A DNA stretch of 64,000 nucleotides, taken from Saksenaea vasiformis B4078 (taxonomy: Eukaryota > Mucoromycota > Mucoromycetes > Mucorales > Saksenaeaceae). Below, piece by piece: positions 11,285 through 23,287 of the stretch (position 1 is the first letter of the stretch; each line of letters begins with the position of its first letter). The translations under genes and the position numbers were made by a program. The notes beneath the pieces were generated by a model, which saw nothing but the letters and a program-made list of their open reading frames with translations, was not told the origin of the DNA and did no database searches. The stretch lies in contig JNDT01002304.1 of assembly GCA_000697055.1 (NCBI GenBank), forward strand, positions 124,001 through 188,000, read 5' to 3'.

Positions 11285-11848
11285 CGCCCAATCAAAACGA
11301 AGGCTGCCGCAGTCAATTTGTTGTTTCCGCCAACTTTAAGGAACAGCGGTACGATCTAATCTGATCAATTAAAGTTAGATTCTGGCGTTGGACAGTAGCT
11401 TGGAAGGATGTCTGCTCGTTTCTAGCTTCGATATACGTACCCTGATAAACTATATCTAGGAATTTTAACGATGTCGTTGAGAAACGGCGAAATACCTCCC
11501 ACATAAACCAGCGGAGTGGAATGCTGGGGCAATATTGCGCGCAGCAATGAAGCACAGCCTCATGTACATTATCGCGGTGTTGAAATAGAAGATATTGTTT
11601 TTCGTATTTTTATTTCTTTCATTTTCTCTGTCTATTTGGACGTTCCGCATATGGTTTTACGTCGGTTGCAAATGGATTTTTCTACGTGAAATACTCTTTT
11701 CATGTTAACCCAATGGAGAAATCCTCGTTCAGTTAATCTGTTTCCAGGGCGAAATTCATTCAATTGTCACGAATATGTCTTATAATTCATGGTTTATATG
11801 AGACATGTATCTCCTTCACGATCACCACCGGGCGTTGAAGTTCCTGTA
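11285..11848. other. Intergenic, nothing convincing
   Basis: About 560 bp of AT-rich sequence. Short minus-strand frames are present near 11313-11650, but they have no recognisable motif or hydrophobic pattern and overlap in several frames. It may hold the promoter of the candidate small peptide gene. Confidence 0.5.
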
Positions 11849-12103
11849 TCACAGTGCTTTACCTCTCCATTCCATAGCAAGCATACGCAATCTAGCTTTT
11901 GCTTCATCATCGATTAGAAACTTCAGCATGGAATGCAGCATGCGCTTGTTGACACGGATGTCCTTCGTTTGGTGTTTAAAGAGTAGGACCATTGGAACGT
12001 TACGTTTCTTCCACTCATTCAACTGTATTAGCCCTATCCTCATTGTTACAAGGAAGTCGATTGTGTGGCCATTGACTGTCAGCTTCTTTGGATTACCGGA
12101 CAT
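11849..12103 (-). CDS. Hypothetical 84-aa protein
   Basis: A single uninterrupted frame from a well-placed ATG (context AAAATGTCC) to a stop. The protein is basic and mixed helical (MSGNPKKLTVNGHTIDFLVT ... MLKFLIDDEAKARLRMLAME). I recognise no domain, signal peptide or membrane segment. Composition looks protein-like rather than random, yet the flanks hold nothing related and no intron is visible. It could be a small conserved fungal protein or the last exon-like remnant of a decayed gene. Confidence 0.35.
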   Translation of the reverse strand: MSGNPKKLTVNGHTIDFLVTMRIGLIQLNEWKKRNVPMVLLFKHQTKDIRVNKRMLHSMLKFLIDDEAKARLRMLAMEWRGKAL

Positions 12104-12533
12104 TTTCTCGCTAGTTGTTTGTACGATCTTACGGCACTTGCTTACAGTTTCGCGCTAGAAGTAAAACAGCTAGATAGACCTCACTTCATTATTTACATCA
12201 GCAGCTTCAAAATTTTCTTGTCGCGTAGCAAGATTTTGAAAATAGGTTGTATTTACATTCGACTGCTTTCTGTGTATGTCCATGCTCTCATATGTTCAAT
12301 ATCTTCCGCAGGAATCACACACGGTCTTGCACAAGACCAGGAGAGTCTTCTTTTAACGAATATCTAGAGGTGTGTTTGTTAAAAAAAAAAGAAGAAAAGA
12401 AAAAAAGCGTTGCTCGGACATTCGTGCCGCTGAATGATCAAACAAAAAAGAAAAGTAAAGCAGTGAAAGAGAATACGAAAATTTTGGTCACAAGCATTTA
12501 TCAGTTATCTCCTTATGAGACATTCTATCCGCA
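12104..12533. other. Intergenic, poly-purine rich
   Basis: There is no supported gene. A purine-rich run (about 12380-12490) inflates short reading frames on the plus strand with Lys-rich translations. I see no conserved motif. Confidence 0.5.
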
Positions 12534-12722
12534 ATGCGTCAATCAGCTTCACCTGGTAGACGTCGAGGTCGCATACTTATTCGTCACCTTTCGAATCGGG
12601 AGAAGATGTCACATTTACACAACTTCCGGATATCAACGTTATGGATATCGAGTGCATCTACCCTACTTTTTAACTTTGTGCCTCTCTTTACGGTATCTTT
12701 CAACGTGAAAAGGCACGTCTAG
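12534..12722 (+). repeat. Dispersed coding-like repeat, copy 1
   Basis: A 62-codon open frame includes RRGRILIRHLSNREKMSHLH. A second, broken copy at about 21410-21510 shares RRCILVRHLSNRPTISYLQ in the corresponding frame, and the DNA matches closely across CATACTT(A/G)TTCG(T/C)CA(C/T)CTTTCGAATCGG. Two copies with a shared peptide frame suggest a mobile or amplified coding element. I cannot name the family. Confidence 0.5.
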
Positions 12723-12730
12723 CCATTCGC

Positions 12731-12757
12731 CCGTGCCGTGCCGTGCCGTGCCGTGCC
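12731..12757. repeat. Pentanucleotide (CCGTG)n tandem repeat
   Basis: About five copies of CCGTG/CGTGC in a row, ending in CCCGCC. It opens a local GC-rich island (to about 12930) that is translatable in three overlapping frames, a low-complexity artefact rather than a gene. Confidence 0.8.
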
Positions 12758-12939
12758 CGCCATGCACATGTCCCTCACTGGCTCTCACCATGGCTCTCAT
12801 CGAGGGGCACAGCGTTCAACCGCCCGTGGCCGGTTCAGTGTCCACACGTCCAGACTCTGCATTGGGCGATTCTTCCACCTTCAACGGTGGAAGAGCTCGA
12901 TGCAGAGCCCGACACATCTATGGGCGAGTGGCAATAGAT

Positions 12940-13864
12940 TCCTTTCTTGTTCCATTAAAAGCACATCCTATTCCTCTGTAAATGGTCCATTCATATGTAA
13001 TAAATAATCTGAGACTTGAATATTGGTTTCTGTATATGTGTGAGCATGCGTGTGTTTTAGACATGAACGTTTATCGATAACCCATTAAAGCAGGCCGTTT
13101 AGAGCTGTTGAAAGTCATGCTCCGGGAAACAAAAAATTTTATGCATGGCCTAAATTCTGTAGGCTTTTCATTGTATATGTTCGGTCACATTGCATCCAAT
13201 GTGACAAAAATGATTACGTTTACTTGAATTATGATGCCATTTCAGCAATATGTCTGATCTTCATGGAACAGCTTGTCGTTGAAACTTTTAAAGATACGTG
13301 TGGATCACAGTGGATGCTGTCGATGAATTGAACCAGGACGTGCAATTTCTACATCAAGCACGTACAGCATCTAATCCTGGAGGCCAAATATAATCAACCG
13401 CCCCTATTGGAAATAGCTTGCTGGTTTGTACCCTAATGACAGTTCAAAAGAATGAACACATGGGATCCCGTACTAGGCGGTTGACTTATTTTTCCGGGGA
13501 GCAATCGACGCACCAAAGTCATGCTAAAAAATACATAGGAATTTGATATAGATTTTCTTCTTATATTCTATGGATAACAATTTTTGATATATTTGCGCCA
13601 CCATCCTGATCCGGTTCCTTGTGTGTGATCAGCGTTGGTCGGACACTTGTGAAGCAGTGTTGTTTTCTACCAATCAAATTCTGATTTGCCCCCCGCGTAA
13701 AAGCAGGACTCTCCAGTCACATTTTACCCACACAAAAAAAAAAAATATTCATTTTCGTCGCCGCTAACACAAAAGTTGCGCCTGGAGCGAACATTCTGGA
13801 CAGACGGACCACACACAGCACACATATACATATATACGCCAATTAATAGCAGTTTATAAAAGAA
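12940..13864. other. Intergenic upstream of TIM17
   Basis: I find no gene in this 925-bp stretch. It has AT-rich sequence with an ATACATATATA run near 13824-13836 that could serve as the TIM17 core promoter. Scattered weak similarity to nothing recognisable. Confidence 0.5.
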
Positions 13865-14483
13865 ATGGGTCATTCGCAAGATCATTCACGAGATCCCTGG
13901 TGAGCAATCGTTTATCTCATATCATCGTTTGGCTCATTGTTCTTTCGAAGTCCTTGGGTTATTTTCAACGATTTGGGTGGTGCGTTTGTCATGGGTGCTG
14001 TTGGTGGTGGCATTTGGCATTCTGTCAAAGGCGCAAAGAACTCCCCACGGGTAACGGAATTAAATAATTTATATGGTAAGCTTACACACAACAACAATGA
14101 TAGGGCGAACGTATGGCCGGTGCTCTCAGTGCTATGAAGGCTCGAGCACCTGTTCTAGGTGGTAACTTTGCTGTATGGGGTGGTATGTTCTCCACATTCG
14201 ACTGTGCCCTCAAGGGTATCAGACAAAAGGAAGATCCATGGAACTCGATCCTGTCTGGTGCCTTGACGGGTGGAGCCCTGGCTGCACGTGGTGGTGTTAG
14301 AGTTGCAGGTGTGTCAGCCGTTGTTGGTGGAAGCTTGCTGGCTTTGATTGAAGGTGTTGGTATTGCTATCCAACGTCTCACTGCTGAACAAAACAAGCCT
14401 GTCATGCCTCAAGTACGTTGATCTTGTTCGTTGTCTTCATCGGAACTAACATGGTGAACACCGAAAACAATTTACAGTTTTAG
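13865..14483 (+). CDS. TIM17: Mitochondrial import inner membrane translocase subunit Tim17
   Basis: Four exons: 13865-13899, 13951-14050, 14104-14412 and a six-base last exon, 14478-14483. They give 149 aa in frame. [20 protein letters not shown] is followed by [20 protein letters not shown], the [20 protein letters not shown] signature, and two further glycine-rich helices ([13 protein letters not shown]..., [12 protein letters not shown]). These are the four membrane helices of the Tim17/22/23 family with their GxxxG-like packing. Tim17 is part of the TIM23 presequence translocase. The last exon supplies only Phe and the stop; an alternative 3' end cannot be excluded, but the phase fits. 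Length is typical of compact fungal Tim17. Confidence 0.9.
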
Positions 14484-15169
14484 ACGATCCAAAAACCTTT
14501 ATAGAATTCGATGTTTCGAAAAAATCAAAAGAACAATGAAAATCCTCCCCTTTCTGTCTTCCTTTGCGCAGATCAAAACTGTGTATACGAATCCTAACCT
14601 TCTCGTTTTCCTTATTTCTACAAACAACAACAAAAAATTCGGATTTTTCAACGTTTGCATGGTTCCAGTTTTTGTGGTATGGGTGTTGGGTTTTCTCGCA
14701 TGCCCAAAAAGATGATGGCAGATACTCGGTGTTTTAAATACTCGCTATAGCAACGGAAGCTGTGTAATGGCAGTGATTGCATTACTCCCTTCCTTTTTCT
14801 TCGTAGACATGCAAATGACGCGTAAAATTGTATCCTCTAGGATTATAACCCATTGATCAGATAGTGTGGAAGTTTCTACGCATTTTCTTTTTGTTCAAAA
14901 GGTTGTCGTCGGAAGATCAATCGAAATGTTCGCCTTTGTATCTGGCGATTGCTTGTATCAACGTTTACTATTGCTCCTCAAGTCTTAAGGATGAGCTCAA
15001 CTGCTTGGAATATATCTCCTTTTACTCCTCACAAGAGTTAGTGAGAGCAGTTACGCAATTCCTAACTTCGGACGTCCGATCCGGCGGTGATTTCGGTGTT
15101 TGAACCCTGCACGTAAAGTCTGTGTTTTTCCCTACCTACTGTGTTTTGTCTTCTTTCTGTTCATTCGTA
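14484..15169. other. Intergenic between TIM17 and SFA1
   Basis: This holds the TIM17 3' region and presumably the SFA1 promoter. One 79-codon frame near 14864-15103 has no recognisable features and is probably chance. No tRNA or repeat was seen. Confidence 0.55.
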
Positions 15170-16821
<1,652 letters not shown>

Positions 16822-17116
16822 AAAGTTCGGTTTAAAAAGTAGTACGTAGTAGGGATGTTGTAGTAGTAGGAAATAGAAAGCAGTGTGAGGGTGTTGATGA
16901 AAAGTAAAGCCATGCGTGTTTGTCTAATTGTGTTACCGAAATATAGCGTGCATTTGATAGCCTGCAGCGATCTTGTCATTTACAATAGACATTACAGCAA
17001 CTTTAGAAGAGATCTAGACAACGACATCCACTCTCACTGTCTATTAAAAAAATTTACGCTAGTCTGTATAAAAGTTGCTCCTGTGAAGAGTCAACTTTGC
17101 TCCAAGGAGATTGGAT

Positions 17117-17455
17117 ATGCAGCCTTTATTGTATAAACTGGAGCCAGGTTCACACGCACTCCAGTTACAACGACTTCGTTTCTCAATGAACACGCAGCTC
17201 ATGTAGAGTAGCATAAATTCCATTCATGATTAGTAGATGGAATAGCGCTTAGAATGTCATTGTACTTATCTCTGAAGAATAATTCTGCTGAAGGTAGAAG
17301 TCGATCCGGTAGAGCGACGTGAGGAAGTTTTTGCAGCACTGGCCAGTGGTACAGTAGGCGCTCGGTTAAGGGACATGTCACGCTTTCTGAATGATGGTTT
17401 TGATCATTATTTCTATATCGAACGGGATAACAGCTATTATCTGTTTGTGAAATAG
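17117..17455 (+). CDS. Possible two-exon gene, 87-aa protein of unknown function
   Basis: Exons 17117-17202 and 17278-17455 join through a 75-nt intron (GTAGAG...CTGAAG) to an 87-aa frame starting MQPLLYKLEPGSHALQLQRL and ending NDGFDHYFYIERDNSYYLFVK (split: NDGFDHYFYIERD then NSYYLFVK). The second exon has a strongly protein-like composition (EVFAALASGTVGARLRDMSR). I do not recognise the family. It lies tail-to-tail with another coding-like segment at 17480-17835. It may be a small real gene or the end of a larger decayed one. The donor site is not a strong match to the other introns here. Confidence 0.35.
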
Positions 17456-17479
17456 TCCTCTATGGTGATCTGTTTTAAT

Positions 17480-17835
17480 GTTTCCTGGTATCCAGCTTGT
17501 AGATGAGTCTAGCTGTATTTAGCTGCTCATCCATGTCATGGCGCGTATGTAGGGTTGCACGGACTTGCTCGAGGGTCTTGATTCTCTCATCGTTTCCCTC
17601 TGTCTCCGAATTCTCAGCTTGCATGATGTCAGAACGACAAGGTCATCTCTGTCTACTTTCATATCGACGTTTCACAACGCGGTTTCTGGTCCAATGCCAG
17701 CCTGATCCAGAGAAATATTGTCTCCATGAACCTCGCACAAGGTCTCATTAGTTTCGATTTGTTTTCCCGCGGTACTGTAGGAATCAAGTCGTAGAAAAAA
17801 GATGTCCGATTGCTGTAACGCGGATGCTCAGACAT
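17480..17835 (-). pseudogene. Coding-like segment, acidic/coiled-coil, unresolved or decayed
   Basis: On the minus strand a start-like MSEHPRYSNRTSFFYD (17835) is followed, in changing frames, by GKQIETNETLCEVHGDNI and SLDQAGIGPETAL. After a possible intron come NSETEGNDERIKTLEQVRAT and LHTRHDMDEQLNTARLIYK, ending with a stop near 17480. The pieces look like one small soluble protein with a helical C-terminus. I could not connect the frames with good splice sites. It is either a small gene whose introns I cannot place or a recent pseudogene. Confidence 0.35.
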
Positions 17836-18338
17836 GTTCCAACGCGTCCGAATGTGACAAAAACTTTAAACTTTAGTATGTTCCAAAAACAGTACTTCGC
17901 ACAGCATTTCACTTGTAGAATATATTCAATATAACAATGAAAAATTTCGTGGCCGATAGTATTCTTTAAGCGAGCAGTTACCGTACTAAAGCGTGTAGAG
18001 CAGTAACTAAGAGCTCAAATATAATAATAATAATAAAAGGAAGTTGCTATTTCTGAGAACGAAAAAGATGCGATACAAGCTAGTTGTCCATCTTCGGAAG
18101 AAGATGATGAGTCGTGTTGAAAATCTCACCCCTCTGTAAGCTTATGGGACACATACTGGGGAATATGATACAAACCTAGGGCGCACTAGCTTGCACCAAC
18201 AGAAGCTTATGAGATATCATTACAAGGAGGGATAATTTTTCTGCATTTGACCATGATTGATGGGGCAATAACCTTCAAAGAGTAATGCTTGTCTATCCAG
18301 AATACCTGCTACATAAGATTGGACATACCGTCTGCCAG
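17836..18338. other. Intergenic, nothing seen
   Basis: About 500 bp with no supported frame, repeat or RNA gene. It includes the 3' flank of the FAD oxidase gene. Confidence 0.5.
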
Positions 18339-19993
18339 TTAGGGTCGTGGTCTGGCCACGAGTAATTCATCTGGTGAGGCCATGCTTTCTGTTTCTAAAA
18401 GGATCTGGCGATCCTGCGTGTGGCCTACACGTGAGGTATCCAAATGTGTCTCTCCTGGTTTCACCGTACGCCATTTCCATACACGACTGCAATCAGAATC
18501 GACACCTTCGAGTATCTGGCAAATCTTAAAACCTATTATGGGTAGAAATCTGTAAAGGAAACAGGTGAGATAGTAAGATCCGCAGAAAATGCAACCATCT
18601 TACTTCATCGCATGGCCTGAGTCACCTGAAGCGACGATAAGGTTTTGGTAATCCGGATGGTAATCAACCACGAAATTGCCGTCTACCGAATCTGCGTACC
18701 TTTGATGGTACCAAACACGGTGAAGTTAGCATGTTCCTCTCCTTCTCGTGGAAAATTGTTGATGCCGAGTGAATCAATAAATATAGAACTTACCAGCAAA
18801 GTCTAGCATATGTCACATCCAGACCAGAGGTCTGCGGCAAGAAATCCGCCAAGAAAGTCCGCATTTCCTTGAGCGCTTGTTTGGGGATGGTGTCACTGGG
18901 GTGCGATACTTGTGTTCGTGGAACAGATACATTATCTGTAGGTCGCGGACAAATATAGCCACTGCTGTGTCTTGCCACTTTCATTATTCCTTCCGCATTG
19001 GGCGGGAAGCCATATAGCCCTATCCAAGTTTTCAGATTCATGAACGATACCCGAAGATCGTCTTACCGGTCCTGGATATGTCAGCACACCACACGGGCTG
19101 AGTGCGTAATTGTGACAGTAACGGCTCAGGCGGCTGAAACTGGATCACCGTTTGGCCTGACGCTACTATTTGATCTGATACATTGACGACTCCTGGAGTC
19201 CATGACCCAGTGGCTAGAAGCACATAGTCGGCATTGTGGACCTTGCCATCACTTGTCTGGATGCCTTGTATTATAGAAGGATTTGCTGGATCGGAAACCA
19301 GCTTTTCAAAGTGGCCTTGATCACCAAGAACAAAGTGAACACCGTTCTGCATGCATTTATGATATATGTGTCTCACCGCCTCTGCAGAGTTGCACCAGCC
19401 TTGAATGAAACCGGTAAACAATGCTGTTCGTCATTCGGAGCTTATCTTGACCAGGCTTACCTCCTTCCTTATTAAGGTAACCAATATTGTAACCATTGGA
19501 AACCGCGTGCTCTAACATCGGAAAACGAGTAGTAATACTCTCAGCTGTCGGTAATTCCTCAACGATATGACCATAACCAGCTTCACGTATGGACTTCAAA
19601 GATCCACGTTCGTACTCCGAGTAGCGACCGTTGGTAGAGAGAATCAAGACACCAGTTTGATGAAACACCGGCTCAAGACCCATGGCAGCTCGCTCCTTGT
19701 TCCATTGATGCCAGAAAGGCAACGATTCAAAAGTAAGATGCATGTGAAAGAGATCATCACCATAGTCCACTCGGACAGCCTTATTGATGTCTATCGAATA
19801 ATTGAATGATTTGGAAGTGACTTGCTGCACTACCTGTGGATGCTGCATCGAAACTGGGAATTTGCTGACGGTCGAAGACGCAAATGTTATATCTGCCCTT
19901 GAGTGATAGTGCATAGGCTGTGGACAATCCAAAGCACCCACCGCCTACGATGATTATTCTAGCTCCGTCTTTCAAACCTTTAGCAGCTGACAT
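18339..19993 (-). CDS. FAD-dependent amine oxidase, sarcosine oxidase / fructosyl-amino-acid oxidase-like
   Basis: Six exons: 19993-19834, 19790-19461, 19399-19067, 19019-18794, 18699-18604 and 18549-18339, total 451 aa in frame. The N-terminus has IIIVGGGCFGLSTAYALSL (GxGxxG FAD motif) and PSFDAASTDINKAVRVDYGD, the conserved stretch seen in fungal sarcosine/fructosyl-amine oxidases. Later blocks are DYVLLATGSWTPGVV, GLYGFPPNAEGIMKVARH and VVDYHPDYQNLIVASGDSGH. In this family FAD is usually covalently linked through a Cys near the C-terminus. Expected chemistry: oxidative N-demethylation or oxidation of a secondary amine with H2O2 release, often peroxisomal; no clear C-terminal PTS1 is present (ends RPRP). 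A TATATAAATA element lies about 35 bp upstream of the ATG. It is only a distant relative of the 9.7-kb oxidoreductase. Confidence 0.87.
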
Positions 19994-20339
19994 GTCTATC
20001 ACTCAACAGAAAAAAAAAGAGTGCAAATATTTATATACTTTTGTCGCCATAGAATCTCGGGAATAGATTTTTCGTTTCCAAAACAGGCATCGACGTTTCA
20101 CTTGTTGCCATGCTCCGCAGCCACTCGACGTTTTCGCAATGCTGGTTCGCGTTTCAGGACATAGGAGAGATACCCCCATTATCTACCGTTGTCCCACTCT
20201 TTATTTGGATTTGTTCAATAGTACCTTTAATGCGACGGCTATTCCTTCCATGTTTCTAAAGAACTCTACTTTTCTACATGCGATAACTGTCGGGCCACGT
20301 TATCTCCGTTATCTCCTTGTGCGATAATTGCGGAGTCAG

Positions 20340-21210
20340 TTATGACATATTTGCTTTCCTCTTATAACACATATATGTAACCACTGTGGCGCATGGAATT
20401 CCAGACAATGGGTAATTGACGATTTCATGCGTCCCATATAGCTTGGATTTCAGTTTATCGAATAGAAATCCATAAGATCCCAAAACATATTCAGGGAAAC
20501 GCCCATGATCCTGTAGTAATGGCATGGCACATATGAAGTACCTTCTATCATTGTCTTTAAATCAACGGTCTTCGAATGACTGAGCTTTGTAGATGATATA
20601 GCGCTCTCCTGCGAGTTACCTCCATTTTTCACGGAATCTCTGAAAAGTGCCAGGATCGATTTTATAGAGGTTGCGTGACACTTTGCCTCGAGTATGGTGT
20701 GAACAATCTAAGAACAACAAACCTGAGCATATTTTCAAATCTTTCCAGCAATCCACACACCAATAACAGCATCATTATTCCGCATGACAAATGCTCCCCA
20801 ATGTATGCTCTACAGATCTGATAATTTATTGAAGCATGGACCGAGATAAGTCTTCAGCACCATTCTCATCTTTGTGTGCGACTTCACTATACACTGCGTT
20901 GCAGACATGTTCTGTGATAGTCGACCAGTTTAGCTTATCGCCTAGCTGTGCTTCTGTCGATAACAGCGAGCAGTAGCTGCCATGCCGAAACGAGCCATAA
21001 CGAAATTCAGTCCCACTTCTTCCTGCGGGCTGTATATTTCATGGTTTGTCAACTTTGCTAAGCGGCGATATATCTTTTACAAATGTGAACTTTACTTTAT
21101 ACTGTAGTAAAACTGGCTTACCATTGTTCCAATCAAGCAAATATATTCCTTGGTTATTTGCGGATCTCCTCGTTGCAACCGTGGTGGACTAACATGGTTG
21201 TTAAACACAA
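20340..21210 (-). pseudogene. Decayed protein-coding sequence, family unknown
   Basis: Minus-strand frames with few stops line up in one direction. They read HVVFNNHVSPPRLQRGDPQI, then SGTEFRYGSFRHGSYCSLL, KLNWSTITEHVCNAVYSEVA, NDAVIGVWIAGK, and SAISSTKLSHSKTVDLKTMI. Translation must change frame several times and crosses stop codons, so the gene looks dead. The composition is clearly protein-like. I cannot assign it; a gene or transposon ORF specific to this lineage is possible. Confidence 0.5.
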
Positions 21211-21404
21211 CGTGTTTAATGCGGTCCACAAACAATTCGGAACGGAAGGAGGATGGTCAATTTTTTCAGAACGTCGAAAAGCTGAGTGAATGCTGCGTAT
21301 TAGCGTGTAGCTGATCATCTCTTCCAGAAGGCTTTTCTAAATAAAACGGGTGTCATTTTTTTTTAGAAACGTTTGTATTATCGTACAGGAGTAATCATTT
21401 CAAT

Positions 21405-22100
21405 CAACCGTATTCCTTGGAACACCAGGAATTGCTCCGACGTTGCATACTTGTTCGCCATCTTTCGAATCGGCCGACAATCTCGTATCTACAAAATCGT
21501 TGAACATCCGCCAAACATGTCATTTTACTGTTATGACTGGCACGTAATAGCCTACAAAAAAAATATCCGGACGTCAAGATCGATACCGAAAGCCAAAGAT
21601 CCTAAAAGTTCTCCCATTGATGAGGACAAGGATATGGTATGCATTGAAGAAAACATTCTCGCTGAGATCGATCAGGAGATGGAAGACCTTGCCAGAGATA
21701 AGCAACCATTCTCTTGTGGGCATTAATACCCAGCAAATGACACCCTCTTTGCTAAGAACTACTATTTTGATTCAAGGTGAACAGTGTGCGGGATCATTGA
21801 CACCGATGCAGAGATCTCTGTCATAGATAGAAACTCGTGTGTCAAAGATAAACGGGTTGTAAGAAATTTCAAAGACGATTCAATCCAGTATGCCGGCAAA
21901 CGTGCGAATCTACTAGAATAAGCACTATAGAGATGCTTACGTTGTGGTATAATCAGCACAAAGTTCAATATAGCTTTAAGATTACGGAATTATCAACACA
22001 ACTCGATGTCATTAGTGCCTTTGATTTACCGCAGCACATAATCGCTGAAGATCGGAAAGAAGATACGTATACAACTCCATGCCGATGGATGTAGATTCTA
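21405..22100 (+). pseudogene. Decayed coding sequence with second copy of the dispersed repeat
   Basis: The plus strand car­ries, in order, the repeat peptide RRCILVRHLSNRPTISYLQ (about 21430-21490) and DEDKDMVCIEENILAEIDQE. Then come NFKDDSIQYAGKRANLLE and LTLWYNQHKVQYSFKITEL, followed by STQLDVISAFDLPQHIIAED. Frames shift between blocks and stops interrupt them. The repeat block is shared with 12.53-12.65 kb. This suggests a broken gene or mobile-element ORF. Confidence 0.5.
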
Positions 22101-23287
22101 CCGGACTACATATAATCCCTGAAAACTTATACTTCGGAACCAAGTCCTCCGCAAGAGCGCGCAATGATGTACGCCTGCTGCTGATTATCTGACGCCACTG
22201 GAGGACTTATCAGAACAAAGATTGGAAAAATGGTAGTCCATGCTTGTCAGGATTGTCAGTGCTTAAGGCAGCTTTTATCACTACCACTGTTCGTTCCGCC
22301 GAGCCTTTCTTGTCGACAAATGCGTTATGTGAATAGCGATCTGGTCCTGCTAAACGCACAAGCTTCTGGCGTGCAATGCTCTTCTTGAGAGCTTAAGATT
22401 GACATCCCTACTACATAAAGAAAGAAGGCCATCATTTATCAGCAATGAAAATCTGTACAGCTTACATAGCTTAACTTCGTCACCGTCCCTTGTTTGCGTG
22501 CCATTAATGTCTTTGAATGTTGCAGCAATGAACGAGAACAGTGAATCAATAATAAATCAACATACTGCACCTTGAGTTGATGCGTAAAGATCTAATTTGT
22601 CACGCAAGCAACTACATTCGACGTAAAGTTTATTTGGAACTACTGTCAAACAGTTTAAAAGTAACGCAGAATTGTAGAGTAAATGCCTTATTTCCATTAG
22701 CCAATGCAGGTACATCACCAGTTGAGCGCGAACGATAGCTGAAGGAGAGGACGCATGCCATTTGATAGAATTGACGTAGTGTATGCTATCTCATCCTGCG
22801 TACGTGCAGCATTAATTTTTCCTGTGCAGGCCATTTGCTCTAACTGCAGCCACGTCTAAAATACTACTTTGCATTTTAAACATATGTGTGCTTTGGCAGC
22901 AAGGACTGAAGTGATGCAGTTATCTCAGCCAGATTGAAAGGTTCGGCTGCAACATCATTGGGAAGTCTGAGAGCAGACGTATCTCATCTACTTGTTCTCG
23001 GTGAAATCAACGAGATTATTCCAAAGTCATCGACTCGGTTATGTAGCTCCGAGAGGCTGGTTCGTCTTGATAGTGAACAGTGGGATCTGTTTCCAACTGG
23101 AAATTCCCGATAACCTCAGCGTGATAGGAAGCGACAACTTAAAAAAGGTGAAACATCTCTAACTGCGAGTGCGCAAAGCCTGAAAGGGTGGCAGCGTGCC
23201 CAAAAGACAATTCACGTGCCGGTCACGTTGCAATTCACAGTGTGCTTTTGCGGGACAAGCCTGCTCAGTGTTTCTTTTCCAGACACC
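22101..23287. other. Intergenic upstream of BRE1
   Basis: Fragmentary plus-strand translations near 22240-22390 may continue the decayed sequence to the left, but they are too broken to support a call. The last few hundred bases must contain the BRE1 promoter. I see no clear TATA element. Confidence 0.45.

Noticed and set aside
12733..13007. Three overlapping 64-89 codon frames starting in the CCGTG repeat
   Set aside because: All three phases are open because of the repeat and GC-rich composition; none shows a domain, and they overlap almost fully.
14864..15103. 79-codon frame between TIM17 and SFA1
   Set aside because: No motif, no splice context and unlike neighbouring genes in codon pattern.
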